Part shown: positions 1 through 7,643 of the stretch, piece by piece | Position numbering within the stretch: position 1 is the stretch's first letter | How the letters are laid out: each line of letters begins with the position of its first letter | NCBI GenBank assembly: GCA_035458585.1 | Contig: DATHZN010000040.1 | Coordinates: 1 to 40,570 of the forward strand | Direction of reading: 5' to 3' | DNA from: Marinobacterium_E sp035458585 | GTDB taxonomy: Bacteria; Pseudomonadota; Gammaproteobacteria; Pseudomonadales; Balneatricaceae | DNA length: 40,570 nucleotides | The notes under the pieces: generated by a model | The model's input: the letters and a program-made list of their open reading frames with translations, nothing else | Told to the model about the DNA's origin: nothing | The model's database searches: none | Made by a program: the position numbers and the translations under genes

Positions 1-432
1 ACAATTCCTGGCTTACGTTTAGCGCAAAAATACGCAGTGACTTGCGGTGGTTGCTACAACCACCGTATAGGTCTGTACGATGCCTTCCTAATCAAAGAGA
101 ACCATATTCTGGCTTCGGGCGGCATAAGCGCAGCTATCAAAAAAGCGAAGACTAATCATCCTGACAAAGCAGTGGAGATTGAGGTTGAGAGTTTTGATGA
201 GTTAAACCAAGCACTCGATGCGATGGCAGACATCATCATGTTGGACAACTTCACCCCCGCACAAATGATCGAGGCTGTTGCAAAGGTTGCCGGCAGAGCG
301 AAACTCGAAGCCTCAGGCAACATAACTGATGAGACGTTGCTGGAGTATGCCCAGACTGGCGTTGATTACATCTCTATTGGTGCTTTAACCAAGCACTGCC
401 GCGCGATTGACCTGTCTATGCGCCTTCTTTAA
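1..432 (+). CDS. nadC: Nicotinate-nucleotide pyrophosphorylase (C-terminal part)
   Basis: Quinolinate phosphoribosyltransferase converts quinolinate and PRPP to nicotinate mononucleotide in de novo NAD synthesis. The frame is open from base 1, so the gene starts outside the window; 143 C-terminal residues are present, about half of a usual 280-300 residue enzyme. Visible family signatures are TIPGLRLAQKYAV, then GGCYNHRIGLYDAFLIKENH, the acidic strand VEIEVES, DIIMLDN, EASGNI, and ISIGALTK near the end, which together build the phosphate- and quinolinate-binding barrel. The stop overlaps the 3' end of the convergent acetyltransferase gene by 17 bases. The later step partner nadB is also in the window, about 19 kb away on the other strand. 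Confidence 0.96.
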   Translation, partial: TIPGLRLAQKYAVTCGGCYNHRIGLYDAFLIKENHILASGGISAAIKKAKTNHPDKAVEIEVESFDELNQALDAMADIIMLDNFTPAQMIEAVAKVAGRAKLEASGNITDETLLEYAQTGVDYISIGALTKHCRAIDLSMRLL

Positions 433-676
433 CAACGTCAAACAGAAGCGCTCCGAGCGGACTGATGGGTTCCAAAGGGCGCACGCTTTTACCAGTTTGT
501 TCCTCAACCATTTTGACCAGCATTCGACCCAGGCCCTGGCGACGATAGTGGCGTCGAACAAATATATACTCTATCTCCGCATTTTCGTTAAATCGCACAA
601 AACCAAGCGTGGTATTAGGATTTACCAGCGAGATAATCCCGGGCTCATTGCGGATCTGATATTGTTCTAACTTCAT
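416..676 (-). CDS. Small GNAT-type acetyltransferase-like protein
   Basis: An 86-residue protein starting MKLEQYQIRNEPG. The segment NAEIEYIFVRRHYRRQGLGRMLVKMVEEQ matches the acetyl-CoA binding core of GNAT acetyltransferases (R/QxxGxG/A at about residues 44-49). It is short for the family (usually 140-170 residues), so only the central strands and pyrophosphate loop are recognisable. The longer open frame upstream lies inside argO, so the ATG at 676 was chosen; no strong ribosome site precedes it. It follows argO by 32 bases on the same strand and probably shares its transcript. The substrate cannot be told from the sequence. Confidence 0.6.
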   Translation of the reverse strand: MKLEQYQIRNEPGIISLVNPNTTLGFVRFNENAEIEYIFVRRHYRRQGLGRMLVKMVEEQTGKSVRPLEPISPLGALLFDVVKEGA

Positions 677-708
677 GCGTCGTAGTACGGTGCAAACGGC
701 GACTAAGA

Positions 709-1320
709 TTAAAATAAGGGTACTACCAACGAGATCGCCAAGCTCAACATGATCAGCGAAATAATCGCATCCAGTAGCCTCCAGACTTGAGCACGCTGAA
801 ACATCGGTGCGAGCCAACCGGCTCCATAACCAAGGGCAAAAAACCAAACAAAAGATGCAGCAACGGCTCCAATACCGAAAAAGATACGAGCATCAGATGC
901 AAATTGTCCTGCAAAGCTTCCGAGCAATACCACCGTGTCCAGGTACACATGGGGATTTAAGAAGGTGAACGCTAGAGTCGTAAAAACAACTGTTTTAACA
1001 GAACCGTGCTCGCTAGTACCTACTCCAGGAGTTTGGTACTCACCCTTAAAAGCTGCAAAACCAGCCTTAAGCGAATAGGCAGACAAGAATAGAGCCCCAA
1101 GGATTCGTACCAGCGTTAACAAGATTTCGGAACCAGAAACAAGCGCGCCTAAACCCGCTACACCAACTGTAATCAACAGAGCGTCAGAGAGCGCGCACAG
1201 CAAACAAATTAGGAGCACAAGTTGGCGTTTAAGACCCTGGCGCAGCACGTAAGCGTTCTGACTCCCAATAGCAATAATCAAACTCGCACCAAGTCCAAAC
1301 CCCTGAATAAACGCCGACAC
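709..1320 (-). CDS. argO: LysE/ArgO-family amino-acid exporter
   Basis: An inner-membrane exporter of the LysE family, most like ArgO (arginine/basic amino acid export). It has 203 residues with about six hydrophobic segments. Family signatures are the N-terminal GASLIIAIGSQNAYVLRQGL and the central FTFLNPHVYLDTVVLLG. The start is GTG at 1320, chosen because AGAGG lies five bases upstream and the signature begins at residue 10. A small GNAT gene follows 32 bases downstream. No separate ArgP-like regulator is seen beside it. The exact substrate is inferred from family membership. Confidence 0.85.
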   Translation of the reverse strand: MSAFIQGFGLGASLIIAIGSQNAYVLRQGLKRQLVLLICLLCALSDALLITVGVAGLGALVSGSEILLTLVRILGALFLSAYSLKAGFAAFKGEYQTPGVGTSEHGSVKTVVFTTLAFTFLNPHVYLDTVVLLGSFAGQFASDARIFFGIGAVAASFVWFFALGYGAGWLAPMFQRAQVWRLLDAIISLIMLSLAISLVVPLF

Positions 1321-1558
1321 TCAAACCTCTAGTTAATCTTATTAGCGATGCGGATTGAGGCAAAACTATGGACCTAAAATGGTAATTAAGAAAGCAGAAG
1401 TCTTAGTTATTGGGTTCGTAAAGTGTTATTACCCCGGGCTCTCTTTCGAGTAACCTTAAGGCTGTCAGATAGCTAAAGACAAAGATCGATTTTGGAGGGG
1501 AATTCGTAAATAAAACTACTAACGCCAGAGCGCTGCATCAAGATTCGCAGAGGAAAAA

Positions 1559-1891
1559 TTGAGTAACTACGTACAACCGATCTGCCTGACGACGGGAACA
1601 GGCATGCCTCAAGAGCCATATCAAGTCCTTGCTACTGAGAATATTAACTCCTCTCAAGTTACCGCCTACCTTCGGGACCATATACAAAGACTGGCCGCTA
1701 AACAAGGCTGGCAAAGTCTGGAGGTCCTCGAAACACAGCTACACAAGCGTGGACTCAAGCAACTATGCGCCATCGAGATAAACTACGAAGTAGAAGAAGG
1801 TCAGCAGACCGAGTACTACAGCGCGGTCATTTGGTATGACATTACGCAGCCTTTCACACAAATCGAAGCCCAGACGACCACTCACCACTAA
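1559..1891 (+). CDS. Unrecognised 110-residue protein
   Basis: I do not recognise this family. The start is TTG at 1559, supported by AGAGGA ending five bases before it. The product is soluble-looking, 110 residues, with no signal peptide or membrane segment. The middle (SSQVTAYLRDHIQRLAAKQGWQ) suggests an amphipathic helix and the second half (LKQLCAIEINYEVEEGQQTEYYSAVIWYDI) alternating beta strands, then a polar tail ending THH. It stands alone, with 238 non-coding bases upstream after argO and the repeat/IS66 zone downstream. A good ribosome site and a balanced composition favour a real gene. Confidence 0.55.
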   Translation: MSNYVQPICLTTGTGMPQEPYQVLATENINSSQVTAYLRDHIQRLAAKQGWQSLEVLETQLHKRGLKQLCAIEINYEVEEGQQTEYYSAVIWYDITQPFTQIEAQTTTHH

Positions 1892-2206
1892 TTTATGGCC
1901 TAAGTGAGGTTCACCCCTCAGCTTAAGACCAGTCCGTTTCATAATTAACACTGAGATCGAGACTTCAACCAGTGCTCATTCAGGGTTACTGGGAGTTTGT
2001 CATTCACAGCATCAAGCGACACTTAAAACACCTTCTTGTGAGTTAACCTCTGTTACCAATGCTTTGAGACAGCCTAGTAGTGAGCTGAATGAAAATGAGC
2101 TTTTACCAAAAGCAGGGGATCATCCGAGATAAATGATGATATCTCAATCCATAACCTATGCGCTCGATATTGTCTGCCTATGATGTGACTTTCCCTGAGG
2201 CCGTCC
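1892..2206. other. Non-coding stretch, nothing recognised
   Basis: About 315 bases between the 110-residue protein gene and the first palindromic repeat. No plausible gene, strong hairpin, terminator or RNA gene was seen; the only open frames are short and lack ribosome sites. Confidence 0.5.
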
Positions 2207-2301
2207 CCTTGCCACTCCCTTCAGGGACCGCTACGAGCACGTCCCTGTGCGCTTGTCTCGGGCATCCATGCCCTCGAACATCCCTGAAGGGAGTGACAAG
2301 G
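2207..2301. repeat. Palindromic repeat module A, left copy
   Basis: A 95-base unit bounded by inverted arms: CCTTGCCACTCCCTTCAGGGA at 2207-2227 and its near-perfect reverse complement at 2281-2301, one mismatch in 21. The interior (about 53 bases) is shared with the copy at 5324-5418, which lies in the opposite orientation. It can fold into a long hairpin. It has no convincing coding content and looks like a dispersed intergenic element. Confidence 0.85.
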
Positions 2302-2374
2302 GAACGACCTCGTACAAGGGCCATAACCCTGCATTAGAGTCTGCGAAGACAGATTTTCTATTCGTATTATCGCG

Positions 2375-2538
2375 ATCGCTGTAGCAAGGCGTCAGCCACT
2401 TCGGTCTGCGGATAGCCCGAGTTGACAGGGATGTCAATCACGCAGCGATACAGGGAAGTACTTGAGCGTGTCTCGGGCTATCTGCAGACCGGGGTGGCGA
2501 TCAGATTGACGGTAATCATTACCCGTCGTGATTGTATC
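2375..2538. repeat. Palindromic repeat module B, left copy
   Basis: About 164 bases, nearly identical to the reverse complement of 5069-5240. It contains a 26-bp imperfect stem: arms 2396-2421 and 2472-2497, with the core GATAGCCCGAG pairing with CTCGGGCTATC, and G-T wobbles elsewhere. A smaller hairpin TTGACAGGGATGTCAA sits in its loop. Relative to the right copy it lacks a 9-base segment. A short open frame across it is explained by the repeat itself. Confidence 0.85.
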
Positions 2539-2655
2539 CGCTGGGTATTTCTCAGTATCGGCCGTTATCACAAGCAGATCCGTATGGTTCGGGTAGTCAA
2601 AGGTAAGCGTCCACCCAGTACACCCTGCCCGAAACTAAACGCCCGTGGTTAGATG

Positions 2656-2675
2656 CCCATCTAATTTTAGATGGG
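2656..2675 (+). promoter_or_regulatory. Hairpin covering the tnpA ribosome-site region
   Basis: CCCATCTA (2656-2663), a 4-base loop, then TAGATGGG (2668-2675) make an 8-bp perfect stem that ends seven bases before the tnpA ATG. The only purine-rich ribosome-site candidate (GGGA at 2673-2676) is almost wholly inside the 3' arm, so the fold should limit tnpA translation. Sequestering transposase ribosome sites is known in other IS families; here it is inferred. Confidence 0.5.
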
Positions 2676-2682
2676 AACTTAA

Positions 2683-3066
2683 ATGAATAATCATGCTCAC
2701 TTGCCGCGTCGCTCGTTCAAGTCGCATCAGAAGGTCTCTATGGTTAAGGCTGCGCTTGAGTCGGGCCGGCCAATCGCTGAGGTAGCGCGTCGTCACAACG
2801 TTAATCAGAACCAGCTTACACGCTGGATCCGCGAATACCAGAACGGGGCGTCTTGGCGAGACGGCTCCGATGATGCTGCCGTTTTATTGCCGATCAAAAT
2901 AGCTGATCAAACGTGCTCGACGCTATCGCTACCGACTAAGGCTATGCACACACAGGAGTCCTTACCGTCTCTGAGGGCTACGCTTGAGTTCGAGTCGGGT
3001 GTAACAGTCGAATTAACTGGGCTAAGTGGTGACGATCTTAAAATGATGCTAGAGGTACTGCGATGA
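2683..3066 (+). CDS. tnpA: IS66 TnpA, helix-turn-helix accessory protein
   Basis: The first IS66 gene, 127 residues. The N-terminal half (RRSFKSHQKVSMVKAALESG, then PIAEVARRHNVNQNQLTRWIREYQNG at about residues 30-55) is an IS3/IS911-like helix-turn-helix that probably binds the element's ends. The C-terminal part (TLEFESGVTVELTGLSGDDLKMMLEVLR) is the usual tail of IS66 TnpA. Its stop overlaps the tnpB start in ATGA, so the two are probably translationally coupled. A hairpin precedes the start. Confidence 0.93.
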   Translation: MNNHAHLPRRSFKSHQKVSMVKAALESGRPIAEVARRHNVNQNQLTRWIREYQNGASWRDGSDDAAVLLPIKIADQTCSTLSLPTKAMHTQESLPSLRATLEFESGVTVELTGLSGDDLKMMLEVLR

Positions 3067-3410
3067 TCGGGCTACCCTCCGGTACACAAATCTGGCTCGC
3101 TGCGGGTCATACTGATATGCGCAAAGGCTTCATCGGTTTAGCTAACCTGGTTCAGTCTACGCTCGATCGAGATCCTACAAGCGGCCATGTCTTTGTGTTC
3201 AGAGGCCGCAGCGGTAATCGAATCAAAGTCCTCTGGTGGGATGGCCAGGGGCTCTGCCTCTTTTACAAGTTCCTCGATGAAGGTCGCTTTGTCTGGCCGG
3301 GCGCACAGAATGGACAAGTACAGCTGACACAGGCTGAACTATCGATGTTGCTTGAAGGTATCGACTGGCGCATTACGAAGCGAACAGCCAAACGACAGTT
3401 GCTGCTTTAA
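3063..3410 (+). CDS. tnpB: IS66 TnpB (Orf2 family) accessory protein
   Basis: 115 residues of the IS66 Orf2-like family, required for transposition in studied members although its biochemical role is unclear. Signatures are the start MIGLPSGTQIWLAAGHTDMR, then KGFIGLA, VFVFRGRSGNRIKVLWWDGQGLCLFYKFLDEGRF and the final IDWRITKRTAKRQLLL. Full length for the family. It overlaps tnpA by four bases and precedes tnpC by 49 bases. Confidence 0.95.
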   Translation: MIGLPSGTQIWLAAGHTDMRKGFIGLANLVQSTLDRDPTSGHVFVFRGRSGNRIKVLWWDGQGLCLFYKFLDEGRFVWPGAQNGQVQLTQAELSMLLEGIDWRITKRTAKRQLLL

Positions 3411-3459
3411 CCCTGTTACCGGTCATCTGAGACTGCACCCTCATGGTATAATCCACACC

Positions 3460-5046
3460 ATGAAATTAGCCCCTGATCAGTTACCCGATGACCCCATATT
3501 GCTCAAGCAGATGCTTGCAGCAATGATGGAGCAAGCGACACAGAAAGATACCCAGATCACGACGCTGAAAGCGGCGAATCATCACAAGCAGGTCCGTATC
3601 GATCATCTGGAGCTAATTGTAAAGATGATGCAAGGTCGCCAGTTCGGCCGCTCCTCTGAAGAGAGCGCCCAGCTCAACCTGCTTCATGAAGAGGCTGAAG
3701 TCCTTGAAGCTGATCTGGCACAAACCCAAGCAATACTCGATAAGCAGAACGGTCAGACGCCGAAGTCGGCTAAACCTAACCGTACTCGAAAACCCTTCCC
3801 AGCAGAGCTAGAGCGTCTGGTTCAAAACGATGAGCCCGCTAGCTGCGACTGTCCAGCGTGTGGTGCGGCGATGACACTCGTTGGCGAAGACGTCTCTGAA
3901 GTGCTCGATGTGGTGCCTGCCAAATACCGAGTCATCCGAATGGTTCGTCCCAAGTATGGCTGCAAAGGGTGCAACCAGATCGCACAGTCTCCAGCACAAG
4001 AGCGTGTAATCGATAGAGGCACGGCAACCGCTAACTTAATCGCACAGGTGATCGTTGATAAGTATGCTGATCACCTTCCGTTATATCGTCAGGCGGAGCG
4101 CTTCGAGCGCTCAGGTATTGATCTAGATCGTTCTACTCTGGCAGGTTGGGTGGGTCGCGTTAGCGGAACCCTCTATCCTCTTGTTAATGCGATCCGAGAC
4201 CACGTCAAAGCCGGCGTTAAGTTGCACGCTGATGAAACACCCGCTCCAACGCTCTCGCCAGGGAAAGGGAAAACACACACAGGGTATTACTGGGCCTATG
4301 TGCGAGATGACTCTCCCTTTAAAGGCGACGCTGCTCCAGCCGTCTGGTTCCAGTACAGCGACTCACGAAAAGGTATAGAACCGGCTAAACACCTGTTAGG
4401 TTACAGCGGTACGATACAAGCCGATGCATACGCGGGATACAATACGCTCATAAGCAAAGGTGCAGAACGTTCTGGATGTTGGGCGCATGTCCGTCGTAAG
4501 TTCGTTGAGCTGGTCAAACTCAACCCGGACAGCCCAGCCAGCAAAGTCGTGGTGTTAATCAATCAACTCTACGACGTGGAGCGAACCATAAAAGGCATTC
4601 CACCAGAAGAGCGAATGCGACGACGGCGAGAGCTTGCCGATCCAATCCTCGATAACTTGAAAGCACTTCTGGATGAGCAGATCAAAAACTGCCTTAAGAA
4701 GAGCCCATTAGCGAATGCTATCCAATATGCCCGTAAACAGTGGGATGAACTTGTTCGCTATGTTGATAACGGTCATCTAGAGATAGACAACAACGCAGCT
4801 GAACGGGCGATCCGCCCGCTTGCTGTGGGTCGCAAGAACCATCTGTTCGCCGGCTCTGCCGCGGGTGGTGAGACAGGCGCGATCATGTACACGCTGATGG
4901 GCACCGCAAAGCTTAATGGCATGGATCCACTTGCTTATCTAACAGCGGTACTTAAGCGCATCAACAATACGCCGATTACGGAGGTGGCTGCGCTACTGCC
5001 GTGGACCATCGATCTAAACGAAGCAAAGTACGCCGAAGCGATCTAG
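3460..5046 (+). CDS. tnpC: IS66 transposase TnpC (DDE type)
   Basis: The 528-residue catalytic transposase. In order: an N-terminal coiled-coil (about residues 25-90, ending VKMMQGRQFGRSSE), a cysteine-bearing zinc-binding segment (CDCPACGAAM and YGCKGCNQI), and the DDE catalytic core with LHADETPAP, then QADAYAGYNTL and CWAHVRRKF, and finally the glutamate motif DNNAAERAIRPLAVGRKNHLFAGS. The frame is open further upstream to 3352, but that part lies inside tnpB, and the ATG at 3460 gives the family's usual N-terminus (MKLAPDQLPDDPILLKQML). Its stop is inside the right inverted repeat. No frameshift is seen. Confidence 0.96.
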   Translation: MKLAPDQLPDDPILLKQMLAAMMEQATQKDTQITTLKAANHHKQVRIDHLELIVKMMQGRQFGRSSEESAQLNLLHEEAEVLEADLAQTQAILDKQNGQTPKSAKPNRTRKPFPAELERLVQNDEPASCDCPACGAAMTLVGEDVSEVLDVVPAKYRVIRMVRPKYGCKGCNQIAQSPAQERVIDRGTATANLIAQVIVDKYADHLPLYRQAERFERSGIDLDRSTLAGWVGRVSGTLYPLVNAIRDHVKAGVKLHADETPAPTLSPGKGKTHTGYYWAYVRDDSPFKGDAAPAVWFQYSDSRKGIEPAKHLLGYSGTIQADAYAGYNTLISKGAERSGCWAHVRRKFVELVKLNPDSPASKVVVLINQLYDVERTIKGIPPEERMRRRRELADPILDNLKALLDEQIKNCLKKSPLANAIQYARKQWDELVRYVDNGHLEIDNNAAERAIRPLAVGRKNHLFAGSAAGGETGAIMYTLMGTAKLNGMDPLAYLTAVLKRINNTPITEVAALLPWTIDLNEAKYAEAI

Positions 5047-5068
5047 GGTGTAGTGGGTGGACGCTTAC

Positions 5069-5240
5069 GATACAATCACGACGGGTAATGATTACCGTCA
5101 ATCTGATCGCCACCCCGGTCTGCAGATAGCCCGAGACACGCTCAAGTACCTCCCTGTATCGCTTCGTGATTGACATCCCTGTCAATCAAGAGTCTCGGGC
5201 TATCAGCAGACCGAAGTGGCTGACGCCTTGCTACAGCGAT
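5069..5240. repeat. Palindromic repeat module B, right copy (inverted)
   Basis: The reverse complement of module B at 2375-2538, starting at the very first base after the IS66 right end. Stem arms are 5110-5135 and 5194-5219. It carries a 9-base segment between the stem and the inner TTGACA-type hairpin that the left copy lacks. Confidence 0.85.
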
Positions 5241-5323
5241 TATCAGAGAGCGTAGTTAGCTCTTCTCGCCCACTATTTACACATTTTTCTAACGTTTGAT
5301 TCGTCCCCTCGATGAGGTTGTTT

Positions 5324-5418
5324 CCTTGCCACTCCCTTCAGGGATGTTCGAGGGCAAGGATGCCCGAGACAAGCGCACAGGGACGTGCTCGTAGCGGTAC
5401 CTGAAGGGAGTGGCAAGG
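5324..5418. repeat. Palindromic repeat module A, right copy (inverted)
   Basis: The reverse complement of the unit at 2207-2301, with arms CCTTGCCACTCCCTTCAGGGA at 5324-5344 and CTGAAGGGAGTGGCAAGG at 5401-5418. The linker between modules A and B here (5241-5323) does not match the left linker, so the modules look like conserved units separated by free sequence. Confidence 0.85.
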
Positions 5419-5770
5419 GGACGGCCTATAGGGAGAATCGTATTCGTGCTTGTTCAAAACCGACGATCAACGATTCGCTAGTAAGTGATTCAAATGAATA
5501 TACTTAGCAGTCGAAAAGGTGCATACCGAGTCCACTCGTAGTGCCGCAAACTAAGAGAGCATCGGCAATCCTCCCTTAAACAAGGGTTTTTAGATCTTGA
5601 TATGTTGATTATCTGCCAGAGAATTTGAACTTTTAGGGCTTACAAGAAATACTGCGTTTTGAGTACTAGTCTATTTATCAATTTATCTCAAAAATATTAG
5701 TGAGCCTCAGCAGGAGTAAGAGTCTTGGGTGTAAACCATTCGAGATCGTGGGTGGGCGTAGTTATTTTGC
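5419..5770. other. Non-coding stretch with one weak hairpin
   Basis: No gene is supported here. The only structure noted is CCCTT-AAAC-AAGGG followed by five T (5573-5591, plus strand), which could be a weak terminator but has only a 5-bp stem and no gene reading into it. Confidence 0.4.
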
Positions 5771-5800
5771 AAGAAACCCCGTCTAACAGAAGCCGGGGTT
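5771..5800 (-). terminator. Probable terminator of the dehydrogenase-cytochrome operon
   Basis: Read on the minus strand, AACCCCG (5800-5794), a 12-base loop and CGGGGTT (5781-5775) are followed by TCTTG. It lies 93 bases past the cytochrome stop. The 7-bp stem is GC-rich but the T tract is short, so efficiency is uncertain. Confidence 0.45.
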
Positions 5801-5892
5801 ATCTCTCTATCAGGATATTGTGCGAAAGAGATACATCTATGTATTTGCCTTCTCGGGTTGGTCGTTAGGGACCCATGACAGGTTAGCATTCG

Positions 5893-6219
5893 CTACTTAA
5901 TTTCGGGTGGCGTTGCTGTTATTTCAAACGCGGCATAGTAAGCCGACAGATCTTTAATTTGCTCCATCGTCAACGCGCCGGCGATTAGGCTCATACGTCT
6001 ATCCTGACGCGCACCTTTTTTGTAATCGACGAGTTGCTTTTCGAGATAGAGCGCCGATTGGCCAGCTAAATTGGGCGCTTCTGGATCTTTAGAGATACCG
6101 TTCTTGCCGTGGCAAGCGGAACACTGCACTGAGAGCGCTTTGCCGCTCTCAATATTGGCGGCGAAACCCGTTGATGCCATTACCAGTGTCAGTAATGAGA
6201 TAGCAGGTAGTTTGTACAT
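5893..6219 (-). CDS. Small periplasmic cytochrome c (class I, c553-like)
   Basis: A 108-residue monohaem cytochrome. Residues 1-22 are a signal peptide (MYKLPAISLLTLVMASTGFA). The haem site is CSACH about ten residues into the mature chain, and the methionine ligand is probably in RRMSLIAGALT, followed by the C-terminal helix MEQIKDLSAYYAAFE typical of c553/c4-like domains. The ATG at 6219 is preferred over the adjacent TTG because AAGGA lies eight bases upstream. It follows the PQQ dehydrogenase gene and is its likely electron acceptor, passing electrons to the respiratory chain. That partnership is inferred from position. Confidence 0.88.
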   Translation of the reverse strand: MYKLPAISLLTLVMASTGFAANIESGKALSVQCSACHGKNGISKDPEAPNLAGQSALYLEKQLVDYKKGARQDRRMSLIAGALTMEQIKDLSAYYAAFEITATPPEIK

Positions 6220-6238
6220 CAATTTGTCCTTTTGAAGA

Positions 6239-6265
6239 GCAGTGGTACCTCAAAGGTACCACTGC
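6239..6265 (-). promoter_or_regulatory. Perfect 12-bp hairpin between dehydrogenase and cytochrome genes
   Basis: GCAGTGGTACCT, loop of three, AGGTACCACTGC: a perfect 12-bp stem ten bases after the dehydrogenase stop and about 20 bases before the cytochrome ATG. It has no T tract, so it is more likely an RNA-stabilising or attenuating structure that sets different levels for the two genes than a strong terminator. Confidence 0.7.
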
Positions 6266-6274
6266 ACAGTTCTA

Positions 6275-7507
6275 TCAGCCTTCGTAGCTGATTTTGTAGA
6301 TTGCACCTGCGTAGTCGTCAGACACGAGGATAGATCCATCTTTCATCTGAATGACGTCAACTGGACGGCCGTCATATTCACCATTTGCGTTTAACCAACC
6401 TTCAGCGAATGGCTTCATTGTCGCATTCCCTTCAGCGTCAACGGAGGTGAACATTATGCGAGCACCACAGGGTTCAGTACGATTCCATGAGCCGTGTTGA
6501 GCAGAGAAGATGCCGTTTTTGTATTCACTTGGGAACTGTGAACCTGAGTAGAACGACATACCAAGGTCAGCACAGTGTGCTGTTGTTTCAACTGCTGGCA
6601 TCACAACGTCAACTGGAACTTCCTGCCCCATGTATTCGTTTGTGCGAACTGCACCACCGCCATACCATGGATGGCCAAAGTGCTGTCCCGCAACTGTCTG
6701 ACGGTTTAGCTCGCCAGGTGGTATATCATCTCCCATCCCATCGACCTGGTTGTCAGTCCACCAGAGCTCGCCGGTGACTGGGTGGAAGTCATGACCCACT
6801 GAGTTACGAACGCCATAGGTGTAGACTTCTCTATTAGAGCCGTCGCGATCCATACGAATGATGCCGCCTATACCGGTTTCTGCGTAAAGATCGAGTTTCT
6901 CGGGCGGAGCAACGTTAAATGGCTGACCAAGAGAGATATATAGTTTATTGTCTGGCCCAATCTTTACTACGCGAGCAGTATGGTTATAGCTCTCTTCTGA
7001 GGTTGGAATCAGTTCGCCTTTCGGAACTATATCTACCGCCACGACATCCGGACCCTCGTAGAAAAACTCTGCTGCTGGGAACATGCGCACTTGGTTGGTT
7101 TCGGCAATGTAGAGGAAACCATCTTTACTGAACGCCATGCCATTAGGGACGTTGAACTCAAGTGACGGAGCGAAATCCTTCACTTCATCGGCTACGCCGT
7201 TGCGGTCGCGATCTGAAACAACCCACACTTTGTCCTTGCGTGTGCCAACAAACAGAACAGTACCCTGTGGTGCCATTGCCATATGACGTGCATCCGGCAC
7301 AACAGCATACAATTCAATCTTGAAACCCTCAGGGAGTTTTACATTCTTGAGTATCTCTCGGAGGTTAGCGGCCTTTTCGCCATCCTGTTCGATAAAGGTA
7401 TGATCTCCCATTCCTTTACCTGACTTGCCGAAAATACCCACGTCGGCGACGGCCGCGCCAGCTAGGAGAGTACTGGCGATACAGGCCGCAATAAGTTTCT
7501 TCTTCAT
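6275..7507 (-). CDS. Soluble PQQ-dependent sugar/sorbosone dehydrogenase
   Basis: A 410-residue periplasmic beta-propeller enzyme of the glucose/sorbosone dehydrogenase family, which oxidises sugars or related alcohols and aldehydes with PQQ. The signal peptide is residues 1-21 (MKKKLIAACIASTLLAGAAV). Propeller motifs include LPEGFKIELYAVVPDARHMA, PNGMAFSKDGFLYIAET, IGPDNKLYISLGQP, YTYGVRNSVGHDFHPVTGEL, and AQHGSWNRTEP, with histidines in the positions expected of the active-site and cofactor pocket. The ATG at 7507 was chosen over an upstream in-frame start because the signal peptide begins there and AGAGG is eight bases before it. A cytochrome c gene follows. PQQ biosynthesis genes lie 1.4-9 kb away. 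The substrate is unknown. Confidence 0.87.
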   Translation of the reverse strand: MKKKLIAACIASTLLAGAAVADVGIFGKSGKGMGDHTFIEQDGEKAANLREILKNVKLPEGFKIELYAVVPDARHMAMAPQGTVLFVGTRKDKVWVVSDRDRNGVADEVKDFAPSLEFNVPNGMAFSKDGFLYIAETNQVRMFPAAEFFYEGPDVVAVDIVPKGELIPTSEESYNHTARVVKIGPDNKLYISLGQPFNVAPPEKLDLYAETGIGGIIRMDRDGSNREVYTYGVRNSVGHDFHPVTGELWWTDNQVDGMGDDIPPGELNRQTVAGQHFGHPWYGGGAVRTNEYMGQEVPVDVVMPAVETTAHCADLGMSFYSGSQFPSEYKNGIFSAQHGSWNRTEPCGARIMFTSVDAEGNATMKPFAEGWLNANGEYDGRPVDVIQMKDGSILVSDDYAGAIYKISYEG

Positions 7508-7643
7508 GGTGTTGCCTCTTTGTTGTTTTTTTATAAGGTCGCGTGTCAGGGCTAGTGTGCACATCGACGGGCGTCGCAGCGGGTGAGATTCGACCGGTCT
7601 ATCTGGCCGGTTTTTTCGCCCAGTAATGACGCTTTTCGCGATA

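Larger units (their letters stand above)
2603..5068 (+). mobile_element. IS66-family insertion sequence, complete
   Basis: A 2466-bp element with the standard IS66 layout of three accessory/transposase genes. Terminal inverted repeats are 24 bp with a single mismatch, each beginning GTAAGCGTCCACCC at its outer end (2603-2626 and 5045-5068); the right one includes the tnpC stop codon. GTAA ends are typical of the family. The eight bases flanking the left end (AGTCAAAG) and right end (GATACAAT) differ, so the usual 8-bp target duplication is absent. All three genes look intact. Confidence 0.95.

Noticed and set aside
2422..2652. Open frame sharing its first 39 residues with one at 4976-5185 (minus strand)
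   Set aside because: The shared part is exactly palindromic repeat module B; identity follows from the DNA repeat, and after it the two frames diverge completely.
2674..2702. GGAACTT followed by a TC-type box at 16 bases, resembling a sigma-E promoter
   Set aside because: The downstream box is TCACT, lacking the required A, and the element lies across the tnpA start.
5707..5889. 60-residue minus-strand open frame after the cytochrome gene
   Set aside because: No ribosome site, unlikely composition, and it overlaps the probable terminator hairpin.
7592..7617. ACCGG...CCGGT followed by six T on the plus strand, like a terminator
   Set aside because: No plus-strand gene reads into it and the stem is only five solid base pairs; it lies in the leader of the minus-strand dehydrogenase. 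It could end a short antisense RNA, but nothing supports that.
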